In this document: one piece after another, positions 1 through 5,240 of the stretch | Layout: the number at the start of each line of letters is the position of its first letter | How positions within the stretch are numbered: the stretch's first letter is position 1 | From: Nitrososphaerota archaeon | GTDB taxonomy: Archaea; Thermoproteota; Bathyarchaeia; Bathyarchaeales; Bathycorpusculaceae | Direction of reading: 5' to 3' | Assembly: GCA_031283385.1 (NCBI GenBank) | Contig: JAITBW010000080.1 | Coordinates: 1-5,591 of the forward strand | DNA: 5,591 bases | The notes under the pieces: generated by a model | Told to the model about the DNA's origin: nothing | What the model saw: the letters and a program-made list of their open reading frames with translations, nothing else | Database searches by the model: none | Program-made: the position numbers and the translations under genes

Positions 1-35
1 CACAATATAACTATGTTTTTACATTTTAGTTCACT

Positions 36-51
36 AAAAAACACTTAAAAA
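36..51 (-). terminator. Possible oligo-T terminator downstream of cbiZ
   Basis: Read on the minus strand, this stretch gives a run of five T (47-51) and then a run of six T (36-41), about 80 bases beyond the last coding-like codon of the cbiZ region. Archaeal termination often uses such T-runs without a strong hairpin. A small perfect inverted repeat, TTTTAGT (24-30) and ACTAAAA (33-39), overlaps it. The whole area is AT-rich, so runs like this also arise by chance. The rest of 1-130 shows no gene that I can support on either strand. Confidence 0.3.
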
Positions 52-130
52 CCTTTAATTTCGTTATTCCGCCATTTTAACGAGATTTCATAGTTACATC
101 TTCGGGATTTTAGGTTACTAATTGAGCAAA

Positions 131-250
131 TTACAGAGGTTTTTCAGACATTATAACAGGGACAAATTCAATATTCAGTATCCCTGTTTGACCCTTTTTA
201 GCTGATGAAATCTTTACATCATAAAAGATTACGTTATTCAGTGACAGTTC
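131..250 (-). pseudogene. Coding-like tail in the -1 frame after the cbiZ stop, probably a frameshifted C-terminus
   Basis: On the minus strand, in the -1 frame relative to cbiZ, positions 250-131 encode 39 residues and then TAA. The peptide has protein-like character, with alternating hydrophobic residues suggesting beta strands: NNVIFYDVKISS, then KKGQTGILNIEFVPVI, ending SEKPL. It has no ATG, GTG or TTG in a useful place (the only ATG is six codons from the end) and no ribosome binding site, so it is unlikely to be a separate gene. It overlaps the last four codons of cbiZ. Restoring one missing base between 253 and 240 would join the cbiZ end (FYLKTVKN) to this peptide. The -1 frame has a TAA at 253-251, so any slip must occur after that point, and no slippery heptamer is present there. 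I infer a natural 1-base deletion or a sequence error. A chance open frame is the alternative. Confidence 0.4.
155..188. repeat. Inverted repeat AACAGGGA / TCCCTGTT with an 18-base loop
   Basis: AACAGGGA (155-162) pairs perfectly with TCCCTGTT (181-188), leaving an 18-base AT-rich loop. Read on the plus strand it is followed by GACCC and five T (195-199), which resembles an intrinsic terminator, but no plus-strand gene enters from the left in this window. Read on the minus strand it lies inside the coding-like tail at 131-250, so it may simply be coding sequence. The GC-rich arms stand out from the AT-rich surroundings. Confidence 0.45.
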
Positions 251-1305
251 TTAACAGTTTTTAGATAAAAAGTTTGAAGTATTGAAATTACAGCCTGCTT
301 AGTAAAAGGTGGTAGGTTAATTTCTGGGAATTTTGGCAGTTTTTCTATAGGTTTTTGTTCAAGTATTAGGTAGCCAAATTTTTTGCTTAGAGAAGTAGTA
401 TCGCCAAGGTTATGTGGGATTAGCCCTTTTTTTAGGTCGTCATCTAATTTAGCGGCTGCTAATAAAAATGCTGTATGAACGGGATTTGATGTTAAGCATT
501 GTTCTAATACCGCGGTGATTGTTTCTTTGTCTCCAAAAATTTGGATTTTTGAAAGTTCAGTGGCTAAGTATTCTATAGATAGGCATCGTTCGGAAAGTCT
601 TCGAGATATCGTTCGCCCTTTATGTGATCCTTCTTGTTTGTCTGCAGCTTCTTTTACGGCTTGTCTTACAGCGCTGCCTACAAGTTGTCCTATGTTTGAA
701 GCTGGTCCGCCAAGTTCAACTTTTTCGCCTACACCGGTTGCTGCTATGGATAAGCTGTCTGTGATAGTTCCAGTTGCAGCATCACCGCTGTATCGACTGC
801 GTATGTCATAATCATTCATTGCCGCAGTTTTAGCCTCAGTTGCTGTTAAAAATAGACTGACCATGCAGCTATCAGTTGGATTAGCATCTAATAGAACCAT
901 TATGTTAATTGTTCCAGGCGTATAGTGGCTATTTTGTATGTTTTCGCCTGCAGACTCACCGTGTCTCCAACCAGCAGTAGCTATTGCAACTATGGTTACA
1001 TCACCAGTTTGTCTGGTAGTTATAGAGAGGTTTTGGATTTTTGCGGCAGTTAACATAGCAATAAAGTCGGTGGTAATTTTCAGGTTTTTTTGTGCATCAT
1101 AGATAAGGTTCATTGGATCATCATGAAGATACTTATCATTGTAATTATCAGGCACAGAGACATTTAAAATAGCATTAACTTTTTTGTAGCCGCCATTGTA
1201 AATTCCTGAACTAAGAGTATTAAGAGGGGTATCACTGATTATTGCTACTGTGTTGTCTTTTGTCAATATTTTTACAGACGTTTTAGGTAAAGGGTATTGT
1301 TCCAT
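238..1305 (-). CDS. cbiZ: Adenosylcobinamide amidohydrolase, CbiZ family, with C-terminal extension
   Basis: CbiZ removes the aminopropanol arm from adenosylcobinamide to give adenosylcobyric acid, letting archaea feed salvaged corrinoids back into cobalamin synthesis at the CbiB step; it acts in the cytosol. The family signature is visible: LSSGIYNGGYKKVNAILN (31-48), the segment IATAGWRHGESAGE (108-121), GTINIMVLLDA (131-141), the helix start TATEAKTAA (154-162), ATGTITDSLSIAATG (177-191), and GGPASNIGQLVGSAVRQAV (199-217). This core ends near residue 225. The remaining 130 residues are mostly helical, lysine-rich, have no family I recognise, and make the protein longer than a plain CbiZ. 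The ATG is preceded by GAGTGG, a weak ribosome site four bases away. The gene is divergent from the synthase-like gene. The reading frame may be prematurely closed: protein-like sequence continues in the -1 frame past the stop (131-250). I am confident of the family, less so of the true C-terminus. Confidence 0.88.
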   Translation of the reverse strand: MEQYPLPKTSVKILTKDNTVAIISDTPLNTLSSGIYNGGYKKVNAILNVSVPDNYNDKYLHDDPMNLIYDAQKNLKITTDFIAMLTAAKIQNLSITTRQTGDVTIVAIATAGWRHGESAGENIQNSHYTPGTINIMVLLDANPTDSCMVSLFLTATEAKTAAMNDYDIRSRYSGDAATGTITDSLSIAATGVGEKVELGGPASNIGQLVGSAVRQAVKEAADKQEGSHKGRTISRRLSERCLSIEYLATELSKIQIFGDKETITAVLEQCLTSNPVHTAFLLAAAKLDDDLKKGLIPHNLGDTTSLSKKFGYLILEQKPIEKLPKFPEINLPPFTKQAVISILQTFYLKTVKNCH

Positions 1306-1336
1306 TTTGCCACTCTAACATTTTTTAGGTTTATGG

Positions 1337-1347
1337 GGTTTAAAATG
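1337..1347 (-). promoter_or_regulatory. Weak TATA-like element upstream of cbiZ
   Basis: On the minus strand this reads CATTTTAAACC, about 32 bases before the cbiZ ATG, a spacing that would give a nearly leaderless or short-leader transcript. It matches the archaeal TATA consensus only loosely, and no purine-rich BRE is clear. A second option, GTGTATAAC further upstream (about 1395-1403, minus), would give a much longer leader. No cobalamin riboswitch was recognised in this gap. Confidence 0.25.
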
Positions 1348-1357
1348 TTTTACGGCA

Positions 1358-1381
1358 AACAAAAATTTTTGTTAAAAATTT
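1358..1381. repeat. Overlapping AT-rich palindromes in the divergent cbiZ/synthase-like gap
   Basis: Two perfect inverted repeats share sequence. AACAAAAATTTTTGTT (1358-1373) is a 16-base palindrome without a spacer. AAATTTTT (1363-1370) and AAAAATTT (1374-1381) pair across a 3-base GTT spacer. They sit between two divergent genes, about 50 bases before the cbiZ start, where a dimeric regulator could affect one or both promoters. A/T-only arms occur by chance more often than mixed ones, so the regulatory role is a guess. Confidence 0.4.
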
Positions 1382-1460
1382 CATGATCTTTTAATGTTAT
1401 ACACTGCGTTTCACTATTCTTTGCAATATGAGTTACATTTTTTGTTTTAGGGCTCTTTTA

Positions 1461-1474
1461 CGAAACTTAAATAA
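1461..1474 (+). promoter_or_regulatory. Archaeal BRE/TATA promoter for the synthase-like gene
   Basis: CGAAA followed by CTTAAATAA matches a purine-rich BRE plus TATA box. The TATA centre lies about 35 bases before the ATG at 1505, so transcription would start near 1490-1496. That gives a very short leader, which would contain the TGAGGA ribosome site (1493-1498) only if the start is at the upstream end of that range. Confidence 0.55.
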
Positions 1475-1504
1475 GGTAAAAAAGAATAGGTCTGAGGAAA
1501 CAAT

Positions 1505-2491
1505 ATGTCACTTGACCAAAAAGAGTACATTCACCTTATACCGGAAGCAAAAAGTGTAGTAAGTAAAGTTATTGAAGACAATTTAGGAGATGGCATGTTA
1601 TTTTCCGCGGGGACAGACACATCCATAATTGCTTATGAAGCTATAAAACACAATCCAGACATTTCAACATTAACTATCGCGTTTAAACAAGGTGACCCAA
1701 AAGACACGTTTTATGTTAAAAAAATGGTTGAATTTTTAAAGCTTAATCATGAAACTTTTAGTTTTGATATTAAGGAAGCTTTAGAAAATGTGCCTAAAGT
1801 TGTTAAAGCATTGAAAACTTTTGACCCTATGGACGTAAGAAACAGCATATCCATCTACATCGGCGTGGTTCATTTAAAAGAGCAGGGTTTATCCAAAATT
1901 TTGACCGGTGATGGCTTAGATGAGCTTTTTGGTTATCCTTGGCAATTTCATCTCTCAGAGGAAGAGTTTTGTAAAAAGCAGTTGGATATGTGGACTGAGA
2001 TGAGATTTAGCAGCATAACATTGTCAAACTCTTTAGGAATTGAAGTAAAACAACCTTATCTTGATCCCTTGTTTATGGACTGGGCAAAAAAGCTACCGAT
2101 AAAAGTTAAAATAAACATGCATAACGGTGAAAAGTACAGTAAATGGTTGTTACGTAAAACATATGAAGATGCTCTCCCTCAAGAGGTTGTTTGGAGACCT
2201 AAAGCACCGCTTGAAGCAGGAACAGGAACAGCGGCATTAAATAGTGTTTTTCAAAAACAGTACACTGACACTGAATTTGGAGAAAAACAAAAAACCATTC
2301 TTGAAGCGGACAACGTCCAAATTCGCGATAAAGAACAACTACTCTATTATGAGTCATTCAGAAAAATCGTTGGCAAACCATCAGAGGTTTTTTCAGATTC
2401 AAATAATGGCACAAAAATGTGCCCACAATGTAAAGGGTATGTTAAGACCAAAATTCAGTTCTGCAGAATCTGCGGAGCTTACCCCATATAA
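1505..2491 (+). CDS. Asparagine-synthase-like ATP-pyrophosphatase with C-terminal zinc ribbon
   Basis: This 328-residue protein is the synthetase (C-terminal) half of the AsnB/asparagine-synthase family without the N-terminal glutaminase. Such domains activate a carboxylate by adenylation and then form an amide. Visible motifs are a PP-loop at 32-40 (LFSAGTDTS, where SGGxDS is usual), LTGDGLDELFGYPW (133-146), the substrate-side segment KQPYLDPLF (180-188), and VWRPKAPLEAGTGTAAL near 230-246. The last 25 residues form a zinc ribbon, with CPQC at 306-309 and CRIC at 320-323. Lacking the glutaminase, it must use free ammonia, a partner amidotransferase, or another amine. Its true substrate is not visible: asparagine is possible, but a modification enzyme acting on RNA, protein or a small molecule is equally plausible given the zinc ribbon. 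The start has TGAGGA seven bases upstream and a promoter of its own. The gene ends in an immediate T-run, so it appears monocistronic. Confidence 0.85.
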   Translation: MSLDQKEYIHLIPEAKSVVSKVIEDNLGDGMLFSAGTDTSIIAYEAIKHNPDISTLTIAFKQGDPKDTFYVKKMVEFLKLNHETFSFDIKEALENVPKVVKALKTFDPMDVRNSISIYIGVVHLKEQGLSKILTGDGLDELFGYPWQFHLSEEEFCKKQLDMWTEMRFSSITLSNSLGIEVKQPYLDPLFMDWAKKLPIKVKINMHNGEKYSKWLLRKTYEDALPQEVVWRPKAPLEAGTGTAALNSVFQKQYTDTEFGEKQKTILEADNVQIRDKEQLLYYESFRKIVGKPSEVFSDSNNGTKMCPQCKGYVKTKIQFCRICGAYPI

Positions 2492-2497
2492 TTTTTT
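2492..2497 (+). terminator. Oligo-T terminator directly after the synthase-like gene
   Basis: Six T follow the TAA stop without a gap, in the coding direction, with no hairpin before them. This is the typical archaeal T-run terminator and suggests that the gene is transcribed alone. Confidence 0.5.
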
Positions 2498-2618
2498 CAC
2501 TGCATACAATTAATTCAGAAAAATAGGGTATTTCAAAAAATTGAACACTCTAGTGCTATAAACATCAAATACAAAAAATCGCAAACGTAAATTTGTCTCC
2601 ACATATGAATGCGGTTTT

Positions 2619-2627
2619 AAAGGAGGA
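2619..2627 (+). other. Orphan Shine-Dalgarno sequence AAAGGAGGA
   Basis: This is the best ribosome-binding match in the window, yet no ATG, GTG or TTG lies 5-12 bases downstream. It falls inside an eight-codon ATG frame (2605-2631) and also inside a 37-codon stretch open from 2562 to 2675 that has no start codon. It may be a relic of a lost small gene, a site with a non-standard start, or chance. I call no gene here. Confidence 0.35.
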
Positions 2628-2645
2628 ATAAACTACAAAAGCTAC

Positions 2646-2666
2646 ATAGACAAAAAGTTTGTCTAT
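2646..2666. promoter_or_regulatory. Inverted repeat over the probable htpX promoter, candidate operator
   Basis: ATAGACAAA (2646-2654) and TTTGTCTAT (2658-2666) form a perfect 9+9 inverted repeat around a 3-base spacer. The right arm runs into the TATA-like CTATAAAA at 2663-2670. The half-site TTTGTC also occurs alone at 2592-2597 and 2764-2769, either side of the promoter. A repressor dimer binding here would block TBP, a common archaeal arrangement. The same sequence could instead form a hairpin in an RNA that starts upstream. Confidence 0.5.
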
Positions 2667-2670
2667 AAAA
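2663..2670 (+). promoter_or_regulatory. Probable TATA box for htpX
   Basis: CTATAAAA would place transcription start near 2690-2695 and leave a leader of about 60 bases before the GTG start. A weaker alternative, GCTATAAAC, lies at 2555-2563. No better candidate sits closer to the gene. Confidence 0.4.
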
Positions 2671-2742
2671 CATAAAAAGTTAGGAGAAGACACTGTTTGT
2701 TTTTGGGAAAGACTTAATTCTTCAGTTAATAGTTTGTGAATA

Positions 2743-2747
2743 AGGAG
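2743..2747 (+). promoter_or_regulatory. Ribosome binding site that fixes the GTG start of htpX
   Basis: AGGAG lies eight bases before GTG at 2756. The next in-frame ATG is at codon 11 (AMATA), inside the first membrane helix, and has no ribosome site. This decides for the GTG start. Confidence 0.7.
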
Positions 2748-2755
2748 AAGTTACA

Positions 2756-3802
2756 GTGGCAAATTTGTCCCAGTTAAAGTTTGCAATGGCAACAGCAGTT
2801 TTTTTGTCTGTTTTCATATTTGGGCTTTTCATATTTGGAATAGTTTTTGTACTAAATCTTGGCATGACAATGGGGCTTTTAGTTGCGTTTATTGGTTCAG
2901 CCCTGTTTATTTTACTTCAATTTGCAATTGGTCCTGCAATAGTATCTATGACAACAAAATTGAAGTATGTTAAGTCTGGTGAATCGCCATGGTTGGAAGA
3001 GACCGTTAAGGAGCTGGCAGATAAAAGTGGCTTGCCCATGCCCAAACTTGCGATTGTACCCAATAATACACCTAACGCGTTCACTTTTGGCAGAACCACA
3101 AGTAGTGCTACGTTAGCTGTGCATGAAGGTTTACTAAAGCAGTTAAATCAAGATGAAATTCGTGGTGTAATAGCTCACGAGTTGGGACACATTAAGCACA
3201 AAGATTATGTAATAATGACTATTCTTTCAGCTTTACCATTGATTGCATACATGATTGCACAAGTTACACTGCGGGCAGGCATTTTTTCAAATGTAGGAAG
3301 AAGAAACAAAAACGATAACGGCGGCGCAATTTTACTGGCAATAGGTGCAGTATCATTTCTCGTCTACATCATAACCTTCCTAATTGTTATGCGCCTTAGC
3401 AGACTACGCGAACACTTCGCAGACGCTTTTGCAGCATATACCACCAACTCACCCCACGACTTAGAAAGTGCCTTAGCAAAAATTACATACGGACTATCGA
3501 TTTCGCCAAAACCACCCGAAGGCGCAAGAGCATTCTACATAGGAGATCCGGCAACAGCAAAACAAGAAATCAAACGTATAATGGAAAACAAAAACAAATA
3601 TGATCTAGATGAAGACGGCGTACTTGATGAACGTGAACTTCAATTAGCAATGGAAAAAGAAGCTCACGATACATGGTCACATTTAAACAGCATGTTTGCA
3701 ACACATCCACCAACATTCAAACGGATACTACTACTAAAAGAAATTGAAAAAGAAATGGACACAGGCAAATACACTAACAACGAAATGTACAACCACGTCT
3801 AA
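2756..3802 (+). CDS. htpX: HtpX-type membrane zinc metalloprotease with an EF-hand-like insert
   Basis: HtpX (M48 family) degrades misfolded membrane proteins, with its active site on the cytosolic face. The 348 residues show two N-terminal membrane helices (about 10-33 and 37-62), the conserved NAFTFGRT segment (107-114), the zinc-binding HELGH (141-145) with catalytic Glu142, two further helices (about 152-175 and 190-213), and the third zinc ligand Glu219 in RLREHFADAFA. The C-terminal FATHPP motif typical of HtpX is present. Unusual is DLDEDGVLDERE (283-294), which fits the 12-residue EF-hand calcium loop exactly (D1, D3, D5, G6, L8, D9, E12). It is flanked by helical sequence (KQEIKRIMENKNKY and LQLAMEKEAHDTW) and sits between the second zinc motif and FATHPP. 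The longer length than bacterial HtpX (near 290) is partly due to this insert. The GTG start has a clear AGGAG. The next gene has its own promoter, so this may be monocistronic. Confidence 0.93.
   Translation: MANLSQLKFAMATAVFLSVFIFGLFIFGIVFVLNLGMTMGLLVAFIGSALFILLQFAIGPAIVSMTTKLKYVKSGESPWLEETVKELADKSGLPMPKLAIVPNNTPNAFTFGRTTSSATLAVHEGLLKQLNQDEIRGVIAHELGHIKHKDYVIMTILSALPLIAYMIAQVTLRAGIFSNVGRRNKNDNGGAILLAIGAVSFLVYIITFLIVMRLSRLREHFADAFAAYTTNSPHDLESALAKITYGLSISPKPPEGARAFYIGDPATAKQEIKRIMENKNKYDLDEDGVLDERELQLAMEKEAHDTWSHLNSMFATHPPTFKRILLLKEIEKEMDTGKYTNNEMYNHV
3602..3637 (+). other. EF-hand-like calcium loop encoded within htpX
   Basis: These 12 codons give D-x-D-x-D-G-x-L-D-x-x-E, with acidic residues at loop positions 1, 3, 5, 9 and 12 and Gly at 6. 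Helix-forming sequence precedes and follows it, as in a true EF-hand. By position it lies in the cytosolic domain after the last membrane helix. Calcium binding is inferred from the motif only. Confidence 0.65.
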
Positions 3803-3831
3803 AAACAACCATTTCAGAAAAAACCAATTCA

Positions 3832-3840
3832 ACTATATAG
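3832..3840 (+). promoter_or_regulatory. TATA box for the beta-helix surface protein gene
   Basis: ACTATATAG sits about 43 bases before the ATG at 3879, in the 76-base gap after htpX. Transcription would start near 3860, and the short leader would include the purine-rich GAGAGA (3864-3869) that can act as a weak ribosome site. This also supports 3879 over an upstream start. Confidence 0.5.
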
Positions 3841-3878
3841 CCGTTCAATTCTATTCTATACCCAGAGAGACATACAAC

Positions 3879-5189
3879 ATGAAAGTTAAGCTGAAGTCTA
3901 GTTTACACAGCAAACATCAAACTCTTTTAGCTACTTCTTTGCTTGGTGTACTGTTGGTTTCTTCTTTATTTGTAGGCACATTTATGAATGGAGTTAATGG
4001 GGATTCTTTAGAGAATGCAATACACGTTAAAAATGAAGACGAACTCAAAAACGCCATAAACAACGCATCCTCAAAAGGAACAGTTATTGCTCTTGACAAC
4101 GACATTACTCTAGCAAACGACTCACTTACAATCTCAGCCAACAAAGTCATTACCCTAACAGGCAACAAGGCTAATGGATTTTACAAGTTAATTGGCGCAT
4201 TTGATAAAAGCACAATTACTGTTGAGGGTGGTGTACTACAGCTTGATGGTATTATTGTAACGCATACAAATGACGCGAAGGGTGTAGGTGTATATGTTAT
4301 GGAAGATGGATGGTTTATTATGTATAGTGGCGAAATCTCCGGTAACACGTATACATATAATGCCCAAGTTTCTCGTATTGAGGGAGGTGGCGTATGCATC
4401 TGGGGAGGCGTTTTTGAGTTGTATGGTGGCGCAATTTCCAACAATAAAGCCACAGGTAGAGGTGGTGGCGTGTACAATGCTAATGGCATGTTTAAGATGT
4501 TTGGCGGCGAAATTTCAAATAACAAGGCTATCGGTGACCACGGTTCGGGTGGTGGCGTATTCAGCGGAGGTAGCCAAAGTGTTTTTGAGCTGCATAACGG
4601 CAAAATCTCCAATAACAAAGCGGATTATAATGGTGGTGGCGTTGCCAGACCTGAAGACATTGGCGGATATATGCCGGGCCATTTTAATATGTTTGGTGGC
4701 GAAATTTCAGACAATACAGCAGCTATAGATGGAGGGGGTATTTACAGCCCTACTGGTGGAACGCTATTGGGTGGTACAATTACGGGTAATACTGCTAACC
4801 GCGGTGGTGGTGTCTTTGGTAGTTTTTCTAGAACAGATGGAGTGATTTCTGGTAATACAGCTAAATCTATTGGTAATGATGTATACCCAGAATACCCTGA
4901 TAAAGGCTCATCGGGTGGTAATGGGGGATCTTCTAATGGAAACGGTGGATCAACTGAGGGTAATGGTGATGGTTCAGGCAATTGGAATAATGGATTACCT
5001 GATGGGGGTAGTAGTGGTTCATCTAATGGGAATAATGGGCAGTCTATTTGGAGTTTGGGTGTAGGAGATGTTTTGGTTATTTGTGTGATTATTGTTGTAG
5101 CAATGAGTGTTGCCATGGTTATTTTGTTTGTTTACTTCCAAAAAAGAATAAACCAAATAGAGAAAAAGCAAATAAAAGTTTATTTTTAA
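3879..5189 (+). CDS. Membrane-anchored surface protein with beta-helix repeats
   Basis: This 436-residue protein is built like a type I surface protein. A lysine-rich start is followed by a hydrophobic segment at 15-36, with possible signal cleavage after VNG (39-41). Residues 42-134 look like the opening coils of a right-handed parallel beta-helix (pectin-lyase-like fold), with the pattern NEDELKNAINNA and a TVIALDNDITL strand. Seven repeats follow at 135-331, each starting GGGV(Y/F) and ending in GGxISNNKA or a variant. Next come a Gly/Ser/Asn linker (343-389), a membrane helix (about 397-420) and a basic tail (QKRINQIEKKQIK). No catalytic residues are evident, so adhesion, a cell-wall role or glycan binding is more likely than lyase activity; the function is unknown. 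The frame is open back to an ATG at 3744, but that start would overlap htpX by 59 bases and put the signal segment about 60 residues inside. The ATG at 3879 has the TATA box and GAGAGA. T-runs follow the stop. Confidence 0.82.
   Translation: MKVKLKSSLHSKHQTLLATSLLGVLLVSSLFVGTFMNGVNGDSLENAIHVKNEDELKNAINNASSKGTVIALDNDITLANDSLTISANKVITLTGNKANGFYKLIGAFDKSTITVEGGVLQLDGIIVTHTNDAKGVGVYVMEDGWFIMYSGEISGNTYTYNAQVSRIEGGGVCIWGGVFELYGGAISNNKATGRGGGVYNANGMFKMFGGEISNNKAIGDHGSGGGVFSGGSQSVFELHNGKISNNKADYNGGGVARPEDIGGYMPGHFNMFGGEISDNTAAIDGGGIYSPTGGTLLGGTITGNTANRGGGVFGSFSRTDGVISGNTAKSIGNDVYPEYPDKGSSGGNGGSSNGNGGSTEGNGDGSGNWNNGLPDGGSSGSSNGNNGQSIWSLGVGDVLVICVIIVVAMSVAMVILFVYFQKRINQIEKKQIKVYF
4281..4871 (+). repeat. 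Seven tandem GGGV...GGxISxNxA beta-helix repeats, coding
   Basis: Units of 23-34 residues begin at GVGVY, GGGVC, GGGVY, GGGVF, GGGVA, GGGIY and GGGVF, and close with GEISGNT, GAISNNKA, GEISNNKA, GKISNNKA, GEISDNTA, GTITGNTA and GVISGNTA. In DNA the unit junctions are near copies of GGTGGTGGCGT. The units differ in length and middle sequence, so they are diverged tandem copies rather than recent duplications. They resemble polymorphic-outer-membrane-protein-like repeats of bacterial surface proteins. Confidence 0.8.
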
Positions 5190-5214
5190 AAATTTTTTCG
5201 TTTTTTAAAAATTT
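5183..5214 (+). terminator. T-rich terminator after the surface protein gene, with a direct repeat
   Basis: Starting inside the last codons, TTTTTAAAAATTT occurs twice (5183-5195 and 5202-5214), giving two runs of six T (5193-5198, 5201-5206) separated by CG. Consecutive T-runs right after a stop are a strong archaeal termination signal on the plus strand. Confidence 0.6.
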
Positions 5215-5233
5215 GTAGGGTTTAACTGAAAAA
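5188..5233 (-). terminator. T-runs downstream of hisI on the minus strand
   Basis: Reading away from the hisI stop, the minus strand gives T5 at 5233-5229, 5211-5207 and 5192-5188, the first only seven bases after the stop. Together with the plus-strand runs this makes the convergent gap a two-way termination zone. Confidence 0.4.
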
Positions 5234-5240
5234 GAGTGGG

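Noticed and set aside
515..811. Plus-strand open frame inside cbiZ
   Set aside because: It lies opposite conserved CbiZ motifs and shows no domain of its own; it is a shadow of the minus-strand gene.
1307..1315. GAGTGGCAA shared before the cbiZ and hisI starts (also 5578-5586) as a common regulatory motif
   Set aside because: At hisI it lies within the coding end of the upstream gene, and the distance to the start differs (4 versus 12 or more bases), so coincidence is more likely.
1306..1504. Cobalamin riboswitch upstream of cbiZ
   Set aside because: I could not find the conserved B12-box or a fitting set of stems in this gap, and such riboswitches are rare in archaea.
2244..2513. Alternate-frame open stretch at the end of the synthase-like gene
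   Set aside because: It overlaps the zinc-ribbon coding region in another frame and has no recognisable features.
2562..2675. Remnant of an NADH dehydrogenase subunit A gene, from the YECGF string
   Set aside because: Five residues are too little, and the sequence after it does not follow the family pattern.
3744..3878. N-terminal extension of the surface protein starting at ATG 3744
   Set aside because: It would overlap htpX, put the signal segment about 60 residues from the N-terminus, and contain the likely TATA box. The ATG at 3879 explains the sequence better.
4281..4871. CRISPR or non-coding tandem repeat
   Set aside because: The repeats vary in length, keep the reading frame and conserve protein positions, so they are coding repeats.
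4181..5116. Long minus-strand and alternate-frame open stretches across the surface protein gene (Pro-rich or Met/Val-rich)
   Set aside because: Their composition is the reverse or shifted image of the Gly-rich repeats, they have no supporting motifs, and the plus-strand protein has a coherent architecture.
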